A stretch of DNA of 8,625 nucleotides, taken from NCBI GenBank assembly GCA_001593925.1, contig LUCD01000050.1, forward strand, positions 1-8,625, given 5' to 3'. Shown in pieces: positions 1 to 4,893 of this stretch; the stretch's first letter is position 1, and the number at the start of each line of letters is the position of its first letter. Both the position numbers and the translations under genes were made by a program. This DNA comes from Candidatus Bathyarchaeota archaeon B26-1. GTDB taxonomy: Archaea; Thermoproteota; Bathyarchaeia; Bathyarchaeales; B26-1. The notes under the pieces were generated by a model. That model did not search any database. It had not been told where the DNA came from and saw only the letters and a program-made list of their open reading frames with translations.

Positions 1-2
1 AT

Positions 3-104
3 AAGGGTAAGATTCTGGTTGAGGGGAGCCCCGGAGAGGTGAAGTCCAGATACGGCGCTGATAACCTTGAAGAGGCCTTTATGGAGGCGACTAGGCTTGG
101 CTAG
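3..104 (+). CDS. ABC transporter ATP-binding protein, C-terminal end only (partial)
   Basis: The frame is open from the left edge to a TAG at 102-104 and gives 33 residues. They include ILVEGSPGEVKSRYG followed by NLEEAFMEATRLG. This is the usual tail of NatA/CcmA-type ATPases: the 'G.v...G.p.evk..yg' segment, then a final helix 'nLEeaFl.lt'. The Walker and signature motifs lie outside the window, so the assignment rests on this tail and on the ABC-2 permease that follows at once. By family knowledge the protein would be the cytoplasmic ATPase powering that permease. Its stop overlaps the permease start by 8 nt (TTGGCTAG), suggesting translational coupling. The family is likely; the substrate is unknown. 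Confidence 0.75.
   Translation, partial: KGKILVEGSPGEVKSRYGADNLEEAFMEATRLG
83..87 (+). promoter_or_regulatory. Shine-Dalgarno GGAGG that decides the permease start
   Basis: GGAGG lies inside the last codons of the ATPase gene, 9 nt before TTG at 97. The earlier in-frame TTG at 67 has no comparable site in front of it. This favours initiation at 97. Confidence 0.5.
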
Positions 105-1398
105 CGGTTTAGGAAACATCGTGGTGAAGGAGATCAAGGAGATGTTCAGGGACCCGAAGATTCTCTTAGGGATCGTCCTGATGCCGCTAATAATTTTTCC
201 TCTGATGGGCGCCGCCATGAACGTCTCCCAGACCGCCGTCGAGGAGTCCATGAAGGAGGTCTCCCTAGCCCTTCTGGACCTTGACCGGGGGCCCATGGCT
301 GAAAACTTCATCCTGACGCTCAGAGCGCTCAACGTGACCTTGGTGGAGATCGAGGGCGGCAACGTGTCAGAGGCCTTGGAGAGGCTTCAAGGGAGCAACG
401 TCACAACATTGGTTGTTATACCTCCGGGTTTCAGCCGGAACCTGACCTCCGGAGTGAGGGGGGAACTGGAGGTTTACTCCATCATCGAGGGCTTGAGCTT
501 CTCTGAGGGGGCTAAAGCCTCCGTGGCAACAGCTCCTATAGACGCCTATGAGCGTATCCTTGTCCGCCGAACCCTTGAGGAGGCGTTCCCCGACAGGCCT
601 CCCGAGGTCGTCCTCGACCCCATCTCCCTACGTAGCATCATAGTCTTCAAGGGGAAGAGGGTTGAGGCCCCGCCCGGAGCGTTGATGGGCGTATTTATGT
701 CGCAGTCCTTCGGTTTCCCAATGTTGATAATGTTGATGCTAATTTCAGCCATGCAGGTGGCCGCAACCTCCATCTCCATAGAGAAGGAGGAGAAGACTCT
801 GGAGACCCTCCTAACCCTCCCCGTCGGGAGGCTGAGCATACTGACGGGTAAACTTGCGGGGTCGGTTGTTGTGGCGGTTGCGGGAACCCTCACAGCCCTC
901 ATCGGGATCAACTACTACACCACCTCGATCTTCGGTTCCGTTCCGGCGGAGGGTTTGGACCTGGAGGCTCTAGGGCTCGTCCTCTCATCCCCGGCGTACA
1001 TCCTCTTAGGTGTGATGATGTTCATGACCATAGTCTCGGCTTTAGCCCTCGCGATCTGTGTGGCAGCTTTCTCCGAGAATGTTAGGAGCGCCCAGTCGCT
1101 CGTGGCCCCCCTAAACATCCTCATAGTGATCCCTTCCATCATCCTGATGTTCGCAGAAGTTGAGATTCTACCGTTCCCTGTCCAGGTTGTCATGTATCTT
1201 ATACCTTACACCCACTCGATAATAGCTGCTAAAGCCGCATTTGCTGGGGATTACTTCATTATGCTCCGGAGCATAGCTTACCTCTCCGCCTTCACGGCCT
1301 TCATCCTGTACGTGACGGCGAAGATCTTCACAACGGAGAGGATAGTTGCGGCCAGGGTCTCCTTCAGAGGGCTTAAGAGAAAGATAGGGAGAAGCTAA
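97..1398 (+). CDS. ABC-2 type transporter permease (NatB-like)
   Basis: Starting at TTG 97 this gives 433 residues; an upstream TTG at 67 would add 10. The N-terminal cytoplasmic segment VVKEIKEMFRDPK is typical of ABC-2 permeases. A first membrane helix (about 22-40) is followed by an external domain of about 155 residues with several NxT/NxS sites. A cluster of about five further helices follows (roughly 205-226, 255-274, 303-325, 335-355, 392-411). Between helices 2 and 3 lies IEKEEKTLETLLTLPV (about 218-233), the diagnostic NatB-type loop thought to contact the ATPase. Length and topology fit the COG1668-like NatB family, which exports sodium, drugs or other small molecules with its ATPase. 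The substrate cannot be read from sequence. It overlaps the ATPase gene by 8 nt, so the two form an operon. GTG 121 or 124 are possible later starts. Confidence 0.85.
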   Translation: MASGLGNIVVKEIKEMFRDPKILLGIVLMPLIIFPLMGAAMNVSQTAVEESMKEVSLALLDLDRGPMAENFILTLRALNVTLVEIEGGNVSEALERLQGSNVTTLVVIPPGFSRNLTSGVRGELEVYSIIEGLSFSEGAKASVATAPIDAYERILVRRTLEEAFPDRPPEVVLDPISLRSIIVFKGKRVEAPPGALMGVFMSQSFGFPMLIMLMLISAMQVAATSISIEKEEKTLETLLTLPVGRLSILTGKLAGSVVVAVAGTLTALIGINYYTTSIFGSVPAEGLDLEALGLVLSSPAYILLGVMMFMTIVSALALAICVAAFSENVRSAQSLVAPLNILIVIPSIILMFAEVEILPFPVQVVMYLIPYTHSIIAAKAAFAGDYFIMLRSIAYLSAFTAFILYVTAKIFTTERIVAARVSFRGLKRKIGRS

Positions 1399-1520
1399 AT
1401 ACTCAGTCTGATCTTCGCATCTTCTGGTTCTCAGCGCCTATATACCTCGCGGACACCATCCGTGATGCGTCTGCTTGGTGGATGTGGCGCAACATAAACC
1501 TACCGGCCTCCAAAAAGTTG
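1399..1520. other. Intergenic spacer between convergent genes
   Basis: These 122 nt separate the stop of the permease from the stop of the minus-strand repeat-protein gene. No open frame or tRNA is visible. A run of five A (1512-1516), read as T5 on the minus strand just past that gene's stop, is the only clear signal. Confidence 0.5.
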
Positions 1521-1527
1521 TTAGGTT
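1497..1527 (-). terminator. Probable terminator of the GLSREEAI-repeat gene
   Basis: Minus-strand T5 (1516-1512) lies 4 nt after the TAA stop. It is enclosed by a 6-bp inverted repeat, AACCTA (1497-1502) and TAGGTT (1522-1527). Archaeal termination generally needs only a T-run, so the stem may be incidental. Confidence 0.35.
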
Positions 1528-2507
1528 ATTCCCTCTTTTTCGGCGAGCTTCTTTATGGCTTCTTCCCTGCTGAGCCCCTCCTTCATGTACTCCTCTATCT
1601 TGCGTTCTAGGGCTTCCCTGCTTCTGCGGATGTATAAGTTTACCAGCCGGCTGTAGATGTCGCTGGCTGGGGAGGGCTCCTCGGCGACCTCAAGCCTTCC
1701 GGTTAGGCCTTCCTCCTCCGCAAGCCTCGTTATCGCCTCTTCCCGGCTTAGGCCTAGGCTGGTGAGTTCCTCTATCTTGCGTTCTAGGGCGGGTATGCTT
1801 CGGCCGTAGACGCTGTACTTGTATAGTAGCCGTTTGTATAGGGTGTCTGGTGGAAGGCTGGGTTTAGGCTTCGGCTTCTCCTCAGCCACTTCGAGGAAGC
1901 CCTCACTCTCTGCCAGCTTCTTTATCGCTTCTTCTCGGCTCAGACCCGTCCTCATGTACGATTGTATTTTGCGTTCAACCATCCTAACGTCTCTGCCGTA
2001 GACCGCGCTGTACGTGCGGGTCAGCCTCTGGTAGAGGGCGTCAACATCTGCTGGAAGCTTCTCCTCAGCCTCCTTCTTAAATTCAGGTATGACTCCCGTC
2101 TGCTCAACAAAACTGAGGAACTTGGAGAGCCTATCCATATAGCGTCCAACCATCGAGCCGGTAATCATTATTAGGATCATAATCGCAAATGAAAGCCCGA
2201 TAAGGGCCCGTATGTCATGGGTGATAATTAAGGCTACTAAATCGAATGCAAAGAGTGCGAGCCATACGGCGGCGACTCCCCTGAAGTCGAAGTCAAGCTG
2301 CACTTGGCTCTTATCCCCTTGAGGCGTGATCCCTATCTTAACCCGTTCACCAAACGCGGCATCCCCAGGTTTCACCTCAATATATGTTGGTTCCATTAAG
2401 CGCTTAACCTTAGCACCCTTACTAAACTCGCCGGCCTTAACATAGTTGAGGATCGCGTGGTAAACCATCTCGGCCGGGAGGTTAACGGTCGTCTCCCAAT
2501 ATGGCAT
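1521..2507 (-). CDS. Membrane protein with three C-terminal helical GLSREEAI repeats; function unknown
   Basis: The protein has 328 residues from ATG 2507. Residues 1-76 form an alpha/beta region (ETTVNLPAEMVYHAILNYV, then beta-rich segments) that could be a START/SRPBCC-like helix-grip domain; this is a guess from pattern only. Two hydrophobic helices at about 77-95 and 99-120 form a membrane hairpin. The rest is hydrophilic. Three related units begin at D156, D221 and D283 with the pattern Y.RL...Y......ALERKIeE....GLSREEAI.+LAE.EG, joined by EVAEE/KPKPKP linkers. The GLSREEAI cores sit 64 and 59 residues apart. The repeat recalls short C-terminal helical (SHOCT-like) modules but I do not recognise it as a named family. 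Both termini are likely cytoplasmic. A 46-codon frame ends 12 nt upstream. No strong Shine-Dalgarno precedes the ATG. Confidence 0.85.
   Translation of the reverse strand: MPYWETTVNLPAEMVYHAILNYVKAGEFSKGAKVKRLMEPTYIEVKPGDAAFGERVKIGITPQGDKSQVQLDFDFRGVAAVWLALFAFDLVALIITHDIRALIGLSFAIMILIMITGSMVGRYMDRLSKFLSFVEQTGVIPEFKKEAEEKLPADVDALYQRLTRTYSAVYGRDVRMVERKIQSYMRTGLSREEAIKKLAESEGFLEVAEEKPKPKPSLPPDTLYKRLLYKYSVYGRSIPALERKIEELTSLGLSREEAITRLAEEEGLTGRLEVAEEPSPASDIYSRLVNLYIRRSREALERKIEEYMKEGLSREEAIKKLAEKEGIT
1524..2042 (-). repeat. Three tandem 46-65-codon protein repeats
   Basis: Units are encoded at about 1899-2042 (repeat 1), 1707-1847 (repeat 2) and 1524-1661 (repeat 3). Copies 2 and 3 keep 23 identical nucleotides at 1768-1790 and 1591-1613 (encoding ALERKIEE), exactly 177 nt or 59 codons apart. 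Copy 1 has diverged more (VERKIQSY). The third-copy linker is the shortest. The pattern suggests internal duplication of one ancestral helical unit. Confidence 0.8.
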
Positions 2508-2519
2508 CTGAAACCACTA

Positions 2520-2660
2520 TCACAACCAACCCTCAAACAAGATAAAAGGTTTATCGAACCTTCCCATCGCTACCAGTAGCCCACTATCGAGGTCATCATC
2601 GATGTATCCGTCTTTGCTCTCGGCGGTTATGGACGCTCCTAGCGAGACGAAGCCTCCCAA
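2520..2660 (-). CDS. Small ORF or gene remnant upstream of the repeat protein (46 aa); unrecognised
   Basis: TTG 2660 to TGA 2520 encodes 46 residues: GGFVSLGASITAES, then KDGYIDDDLDSGLLVAMG, then RFDKPFILFEGWL. Alternating hydrophobic residues, an acidic turn and archaeal-looking codons (GGA, AGG, ATA, CTC) make it look like real protein rather than noise. It ends 12 nt before the ATG of the 328-residue gene and would be co-transcribed with it. No good ribosome site precedes the TTG. A TATA-like element (2693-2707) lies about 40 nt upstream, which would allow a nearly leaderless message. It could be a small protein or the last piece of a decayed gene, since the frame is closed upstream by TGA. 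If the ORF is false, the TATA-like CTTTTATC at 2541-2549 could instead be the promoter of the 328-residue gene. Confidence 0.35.
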   Translation of the reverse strand: MGGFVSLGASITAESKDGYIDDDLDSGLLVAMGRFDKPFILFEGWL

Positions 2661-2662
2661 AT

Positions 2663-2711
2663 AGCACTTAGATCATTTCATGTTTAGGAAAACATTTAAG
2701 TTTTAAGTGCT
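2663..2711. repeat. Nested inverted repeat (hairpin)
   Basis: Outer arms AGCACTTA (2663-2670) and TAAGTGCT (2704-2711) are perfect 8-bp complements. Inside, ATGTTT (2680-2685) and AAACAT (2690-2695) form a second stem around the loop AGGA. The inner and right parts coincide with a TATA-like stretch, so the element may be an operator, an RNA hairpin or the end of a mobile element. Confidence 0.5.
2693..2707 (-). promoter_or_regulatory. TATA-like element, minus strand
   Basis: On the minus strand the sequence reads CTTAAAACTTAAATG. A TATA box here would start transcription near 2672-2676, just before the TTG of the 46-codon ORF, and would serve that ORF and the repeat-protein gene. Confidence 0.3.
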
Positions 2712-2829
2712 GGAACCCGTTCCGCCAAACCGTTCGCCTACTATAACCGCCTGAAAGTGGAGACCTCAAGTTGCCACGTCTACACGCTTCTACACGTTTC
2801 CGGATTTAGAAAAAAACCCAAACCAGAGT

Positions 2830-2850
2830 AAAACTTATATTTTAAATACT
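2830..2850 (+). promoter_or_regulatory. TATA-box promoter of rpo6
   Basis: AAAACTTATATTTTAAAT combines an A-rich BRE with a TATA box centred near 2838. Initiation about 25 nt downstream (near 2864) leaves a leader of under 10 nt before GTG 2872, matching the leaderless or short-leader style of archaea. The core is nearly symmetrical and could also fire leftward. Confidence 0.6.
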
Positions 2851-2871
2851 CTTCTTACTTTTGGCAACAAG

Positions 2872-3282
2872 GTGGAGAATTATCATTTGTCCTCAAGATC
2901 GGAGGTAACCGGGGTTCCCATTCTAAATTTCCGAGAGAACCCGGCGCTATTTGAGAGCGGAGGAACCCAACCCGGGGAAACCGCGTACTCCAGGAGCTCG
3001 GAGCATAACTCCGCAGGGAGGCCTAGCCCCGCCGACTTCAAGAAGAAGATATGGATAGGCCCACCGAAACTGACTAGGTTCGAGAGGGCTAGAGTGGTCG
3101 GGGCGAGGGCTCTCCAGATAGCTATGGGAGCACCGATCCTGATAGAGCCTCCAAAGGGAGTGTGGAACCCCATAGACATCGCTCTACGAGAACTCGAGAG
3201 CGGAGTTCTCCCAATAACTATAAGGAGAACCCTCCCCGACGGAGTAACTTATCAGGACATACCGCTCAGGTGGCTACTTTAA
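2872..3282 (+). CDS. rpo6: DNA-directed RNA polymerase subunit Rpo6 (RpoK, Rpb6 homologue)
   Basis: The protein has 136 residues from GTG 2872. Residues 62-136 are the Rpb6/omega fold: IGPPKLTRFERARVVGARAL, QIAMGAPILIEPP, NPIDIALRELESGVLPITIRR and the terminal LPDGVTYQDIPLRWLL. The T-R-[FY]-E-[RK]-A-R-[VI]-[VI]-G-x-R-A-L-Q core is the family hallmark. In the polymerase this subunit clamps the C-terminal end of the largest subunit and aids assembly. Many archaeal Rpo6 proteins are close to the bare core; here about 60 extra residues precede it, polar and Ser/Pro/Gly-rich. They are not strongly acidic, unlike the tail of eukaryotic Rpb6. No start codon exists further upstream in frame. TTG 2887 is the only other early start, so the extension is almost unavoidable. 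Its promoter is 2830-2850. The gene is convergent with the minus-strand cluster ending at 3302. Confidence 0.93.
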   Translation: MENYHLSSRSEVTGVPILNFRENPALFESGGTQPGETAYSRSSEHNSAGRPSPADFKKKIWIGPPKLTRFERARVVGARALQIAMGAPILIEPPKGVWNPIDIALRELESGVLPITIRRTLPDGVTYQDIPLRWLL

Positions 3283-3301
3283 GGGTATATTTCCAAGACT
3301 G

Positions 3302-3412
3302 CTACTTCCTCTTTCCGAAGATTTTGACCCCATCCATGCCGCAGACACATTCAAAGCCTACCTCGATCAGCTTACATGCCTCCTCGCCTTTAGAATCATA
3401 TAAAGGTGACAC
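3302..3412 (-). CDS. Small Cys-containing ORF convergent with rpo6 (36 aa); unrecognised
   Basis: GTG 3412 to TAG 3302 encodes SPLYDSKGEEACKLIEVG, then FECVCGMDGVKIFGKRK. The frame stays open upstream to ATG 3490 or 3511, which would overlap the RAM gene by up to 46 nt. The upstream part is less protein-like, so the short form is preferred. The shape (EEA.KLIE.GFE.V...DG.KIF.KRK) looks like a compact beta-alpha-beta unit with a basic end. Three cysteines (residues 13, 22, 24) are visible. It fills the space between the RAM gene and the rpo6 stop, ending 19 nt from the latter. A TATA-like CTTTATATG (3399-3406, minus strand) lies inside the short form, so it would only serve a shorter product. 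I cannot name the family. Confidence 0.42.
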   Translation of the reverse strand: MSPLYDSKGEEACKLIEVGFECVCGMDGVKIFGKRK

Positions 3413-3465
3413 TCTTCTTGAGCTGCTGCAAAAAGAGGGAAGGTGGGGATGCTTAGGTTCCGTGG

Positions 3466-3708
3466 CTAACACTTCTCGCAGTGGACGCATATCAACGTCT
3501 GTGTGCCGCATACTCCCTCTACGCCGTGTATCCCTTTGACAACCACCTCAGCGACTTCAGAGATGTTCTCAACCTCAAAGGAGGCGACCACATCGAACTT
3601 CCCGGTGACCGCGCAAGCCTTCTTTACACCTTTGACCTTCGAAACCTTCTCCGCAACCTCGAGGGCCTTACCTAGAGACGCAGTTATCAGAACATACCCA
3701 TGAACCAT
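3466..3708 (-). CDS. Stand-alone Lrp/AsnC ligand-binding (RAM) domain protein with CxxCxxC tail
   Basis: The protein has 80 residues from ATG 3708. The fold is the beta-alpha-beta-beta-alpha-beta of the RAM/AsnC_trans_reg domain: HGYVLITAS, helix ALEVAEKVSKV, then KACAVTGKFDVVASFEVE with the characteristic TGx[FY]D turn, helix ISEVAEVVVKGI, and a last strand TQTLICV. There is no helix-turn-helix DNA-binding domain, so this is the 'stand-alone' form, which by family knowledge oligomerises and binds amino acids or related effectors. Unusually it ends CVHCEKC (C74, C77, C80), with more Cys at 32 and 67, suggesting metal or redox chemistry. GGGGAG 4 nt upstream supports ATG 3708 over TTG 3720. 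It lies downstream of the AIR-synthase-like gene, probably in the same transcript. Confidence 0.82.
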   Translation of the reverse strand: MVHGYVLITASLGKALEVAEKVSKVKGVKKACAVTGKFDVVASFEVENISEVAEVVVKGIHGVEGVCGTQTLICVHCEKC

Positions 3709-3712
3709 AAAT

Positions 3713-3718
3713 CTCCCC
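3713..3718 (-). promoter_or_regulatory. Shine-Dalgarno GGGGAG of the RAM-domain gene
   Basis: Minus-strand GGGGAG is separated by 4 nt from ATG 3708. The alternative TTG at 3720 would lie upstream of this site, so the site argues for the shorter protein. Confidence 0.5.
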
Positions 3719-3736
3719 AAACAATAATCTGATAGA

Positions 3737-3805
3737 TCATCCTATTATCTCTTTCTTAAGGCCATCAAGGTAACTGTAAACCTGTTGCGGAGCAGAAGGC
3801 TTCAC
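3737..3805 (-). CDS. Possible 22-residue ORF between the HypE-like and RAM genes
   Basis: GTG 3805 to TGA 3737 encodes KPSAPQQVYSYLDGLKKEIIG after the start. The GTG comes 2 nt after the TAG of the HypE-like gene. GGAGAGG, inside the last codons of that gene (within GCCTTGGAGAGGTAG), sits a suitable distance upstream as ribosome site. The sequence reads like a short amphipathic helix. It may be a micropeptide, a coupling device for the RAM gene 28 nt further on, or simply untranslated spacer. Length is too short to judge by composition. Confidence 0.3.
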   Translation of the reverse strand: MKPSAPQQVYSYLDGLKKEIIG

Positions 3806-3807
3806 CC

Positions 3808-4815
3808 CTACCTCTCCAAGGCCTTCCAGAGGTGGTCGGAGACCGGCCTTACGAGCTCCGCAACTCTCCCGTCCCCACGTACTATAATCCGCTTCTCCGG
3901 GTCCGGTAGGAACCTCCCGATCTTGGAGGCTCTTATGCCGCGGGACTCCAAGGCCTCGAGAACCTTACCGGCGTACTCCGGTTTAACTGAGATGAGGAGG
4001 GCCCCCGACCCTATGAGCTGGAGGGGGTCCACGTTGAAGTAGGAACAGATCATCGAGGTTTCAGGTGCTACTGGAATCTTCTCCTCAAAGACCTCGAACC
4101 CCAGCCCCGAAGCGTCGGCGATCTCGTGGATTCCTCCTGCAACTCCTCCCTCCGTAGGGTCGTGCATAGCCGTGACCCCTCCAGCCTTGAAGGCCGTCAA
4201 GGCATCCTCAACAACGCTTATCCGTTCATAGAAGGATTCGGCGGCCTTCACCACTTCTTCGCCGAGCTCCCTGGAGAGCCTCTCCCTCCTCTCCGAGGCT
4301 AGGATGGCTGTTCCCTCGATCCCGGCCCCTTTAGTCAGGATAATTACGTCTCCGGCTTCTGCTCCCCCGGAGGTGACGTATCGGCCCTCCTCAGCGACTC
4401 CGAAAGCGTAACCGACGACTATCGGGTGCTTCAGCCCCGGCGTCACCTCCGAGTGGCCCCCTATAACGGCGACCCCCAACTTCTTCGCGGCTGAGTCTAT
4501 CTGGTCGCATATCTCCCTCAGAACTCCGGATTCAGCCCCGCTTGGAAGCAGGATACACGAGGAGAAGAACCTCGGCTTAATCCCGAAGGTCGCCACGTCG
4601 TTCGCGTTTATGTTGACGGCGAGCCAACCAAGCCTCTCAACAGCCCCAGTTATCGGGTCCATGGAAGAGACGAGAACCTCGCCTCCAACCTTTATCACCG
4701 CGCCGTCCTCTCCCTTCGAGGGGCCGAGCAGAACGTCACCCGACTCAACGCCTAAACGTTTGAAGACGATCTCCTCCAGAACCTCAGGCGGAACCTTACC
4801 GGCAGGAAGCCTCAA
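3808..4815 (-). CDS. AIR synthase-related (HypE/PurM/SelD superfamily) protein
   Basis: The protein has 335 residues from TTG 4815. Superfamily motifs are in order: GPSKGEDGAV (31-40), MDPITG (52-57), NANDVA (70-75), GGHSEVTPG (119-127), TKGAGIEGTAIL (161-172) and AMHDPTEGG (216-224), ending with SGALLI (270-275). These belong to the ATP-binding N-terminal and the C-terminal AIRS domains of enzymes that phosphorylate an amide, carboxylate or similar oxygen. Many databases label this archaeal subgroup 'HypE-like'. True HypE carries a C-terminal Cys (PRIC) that receives the carbamoyl group; this protein ends KALER with no such Cys, and no other hyp gene is nearby. A role in [NiFe]-hydrogenase maturation is therefore unsupported. 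Length is full. It is the first gene of the leftward cluster that includes the RAM gene. Confidence 0.88.
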   Translation of the reverse strand: MRLPAGKVPPEVLEEIVFKRLGVESGDVLLGPSKGEDGAVIKVGGEVLVSSMDPITGAVERLGWLAVNINANDVATFGIKPRFFSSCILLPSGAESGVLREICDQIDSAAKKLGVAVIGGHSEVTPGLKHPIVVGYAFGVAEEGRYVTSGGAEAGDVIILTKGAGIEGTAILASERRERLSRELGEEVVKAAESFYERISVVEDALTAFKAGGVTAMHDPTEGGVAGGIHEIADASGLGFEVFEEKIPVAPETSMICSYFNVDPLQLIGSGALLISVKPEYAGKVLEALESRGIRASKIGRFLPDPEKRIIVRGDGRVAELVRPVSDHLWKALER

Positions 4816-4822
4816 GCCGACG

Positions 4823-4830
4823 CACCCTCC
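4823..4830 (-). promoter_or_regulatory. Shine-Dalgarno GGAGGGTG of the HypE-like gene
   Basis: Minus-strand GGAGGGTG ends 7 nt before TTG 4815 and supports this unusual start. The resulting N-terminus (RLPAGKVPPEVLEE) matches the family's usual beginning. Confidence 0.6.
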
Positions 4831-4863
4831 AACAGCACAGAGCCCCCTAACACTCAGCTAAGA

Positions 4864-4879
4864 CTTAAATAATATTTTT
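4864..4879. promoter_or_regulatory. TATA-like element, possibly bidirectional
   Basis: CTTAAATAATATTTTT lies between divergent elements. On the minus strand it would start transcription near 4845, giving a leader of about 30 nt for the HypE-like gene. On the plus strand it would start near 4895, exactly where the kink-turn-like sequence of the putative RNA begins. Confidence 0.45.
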
Positions 4880-4886
4880 CGGTATC

Positions 4887-4892
4887 AAAAAA
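4887..4892 (-). terminator. T6 run, possible terminator of the 918-residue surface protein gene
   Basis: Six A on the plus strand read as T6 on the minus strand about 150 nt past the stop of the surface protein gene. It is the first clear T-run downstream of that stop. Confidence 0.3.
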
Positions 4893-4893
4893 T

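Larger units (their letters stand above)
2661..2871. other. Non-coding block upstream of rpo6
   Basis: About 210 nt without a convincing gene on either strand. From left to right it holds a nested hairpin (2663-2711), a short palindrome GGAACCCGTTCC (2712-2723) followed by a second CCGTTC-containing stretch, an 8-nt direct repeat TCTACACG (2779-2786 and 2789-2796), an A-run near 2810-2817, and the AT-rich rpo6 promoter. No tRNA, C/D-box pair or long open frame was found. Confidence 0.6.

Noticed and set aside
546..1193. Two minus-strand open frames opposite the ABC permease
   Set aside because: They are Arg/Thr/Met-rich shadows of the permease gene, which has clear membrane helices and the NatB-type loop in its own frame.
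1416..1490. Crossing inverted repeats CGCATC/GATGCG and GCGCC/GGCGC in the spacer, suggesting a structured RNA
   Set aside because: Stems of 5-6 bp are expected by chance in such a GC-rich spacer, they are mutually incompatible, and no promoter or box motif supports an RNA.
2591..2604. Minus-strand ATGATGA as a C box of a C/D sRNA
   Set aside because: No CTGA box follows within guide distance, and the stretch lies inside the protein-like 46-codon frame.
3162..3539. 125-codon plus-strand frame running out of rpo6 across the small-ORF region
   Set aside because: It overlaps the conserved Rpo6 C-terminus and the RAM and small Cys genes on the other strand, and its composition is not protein-like.
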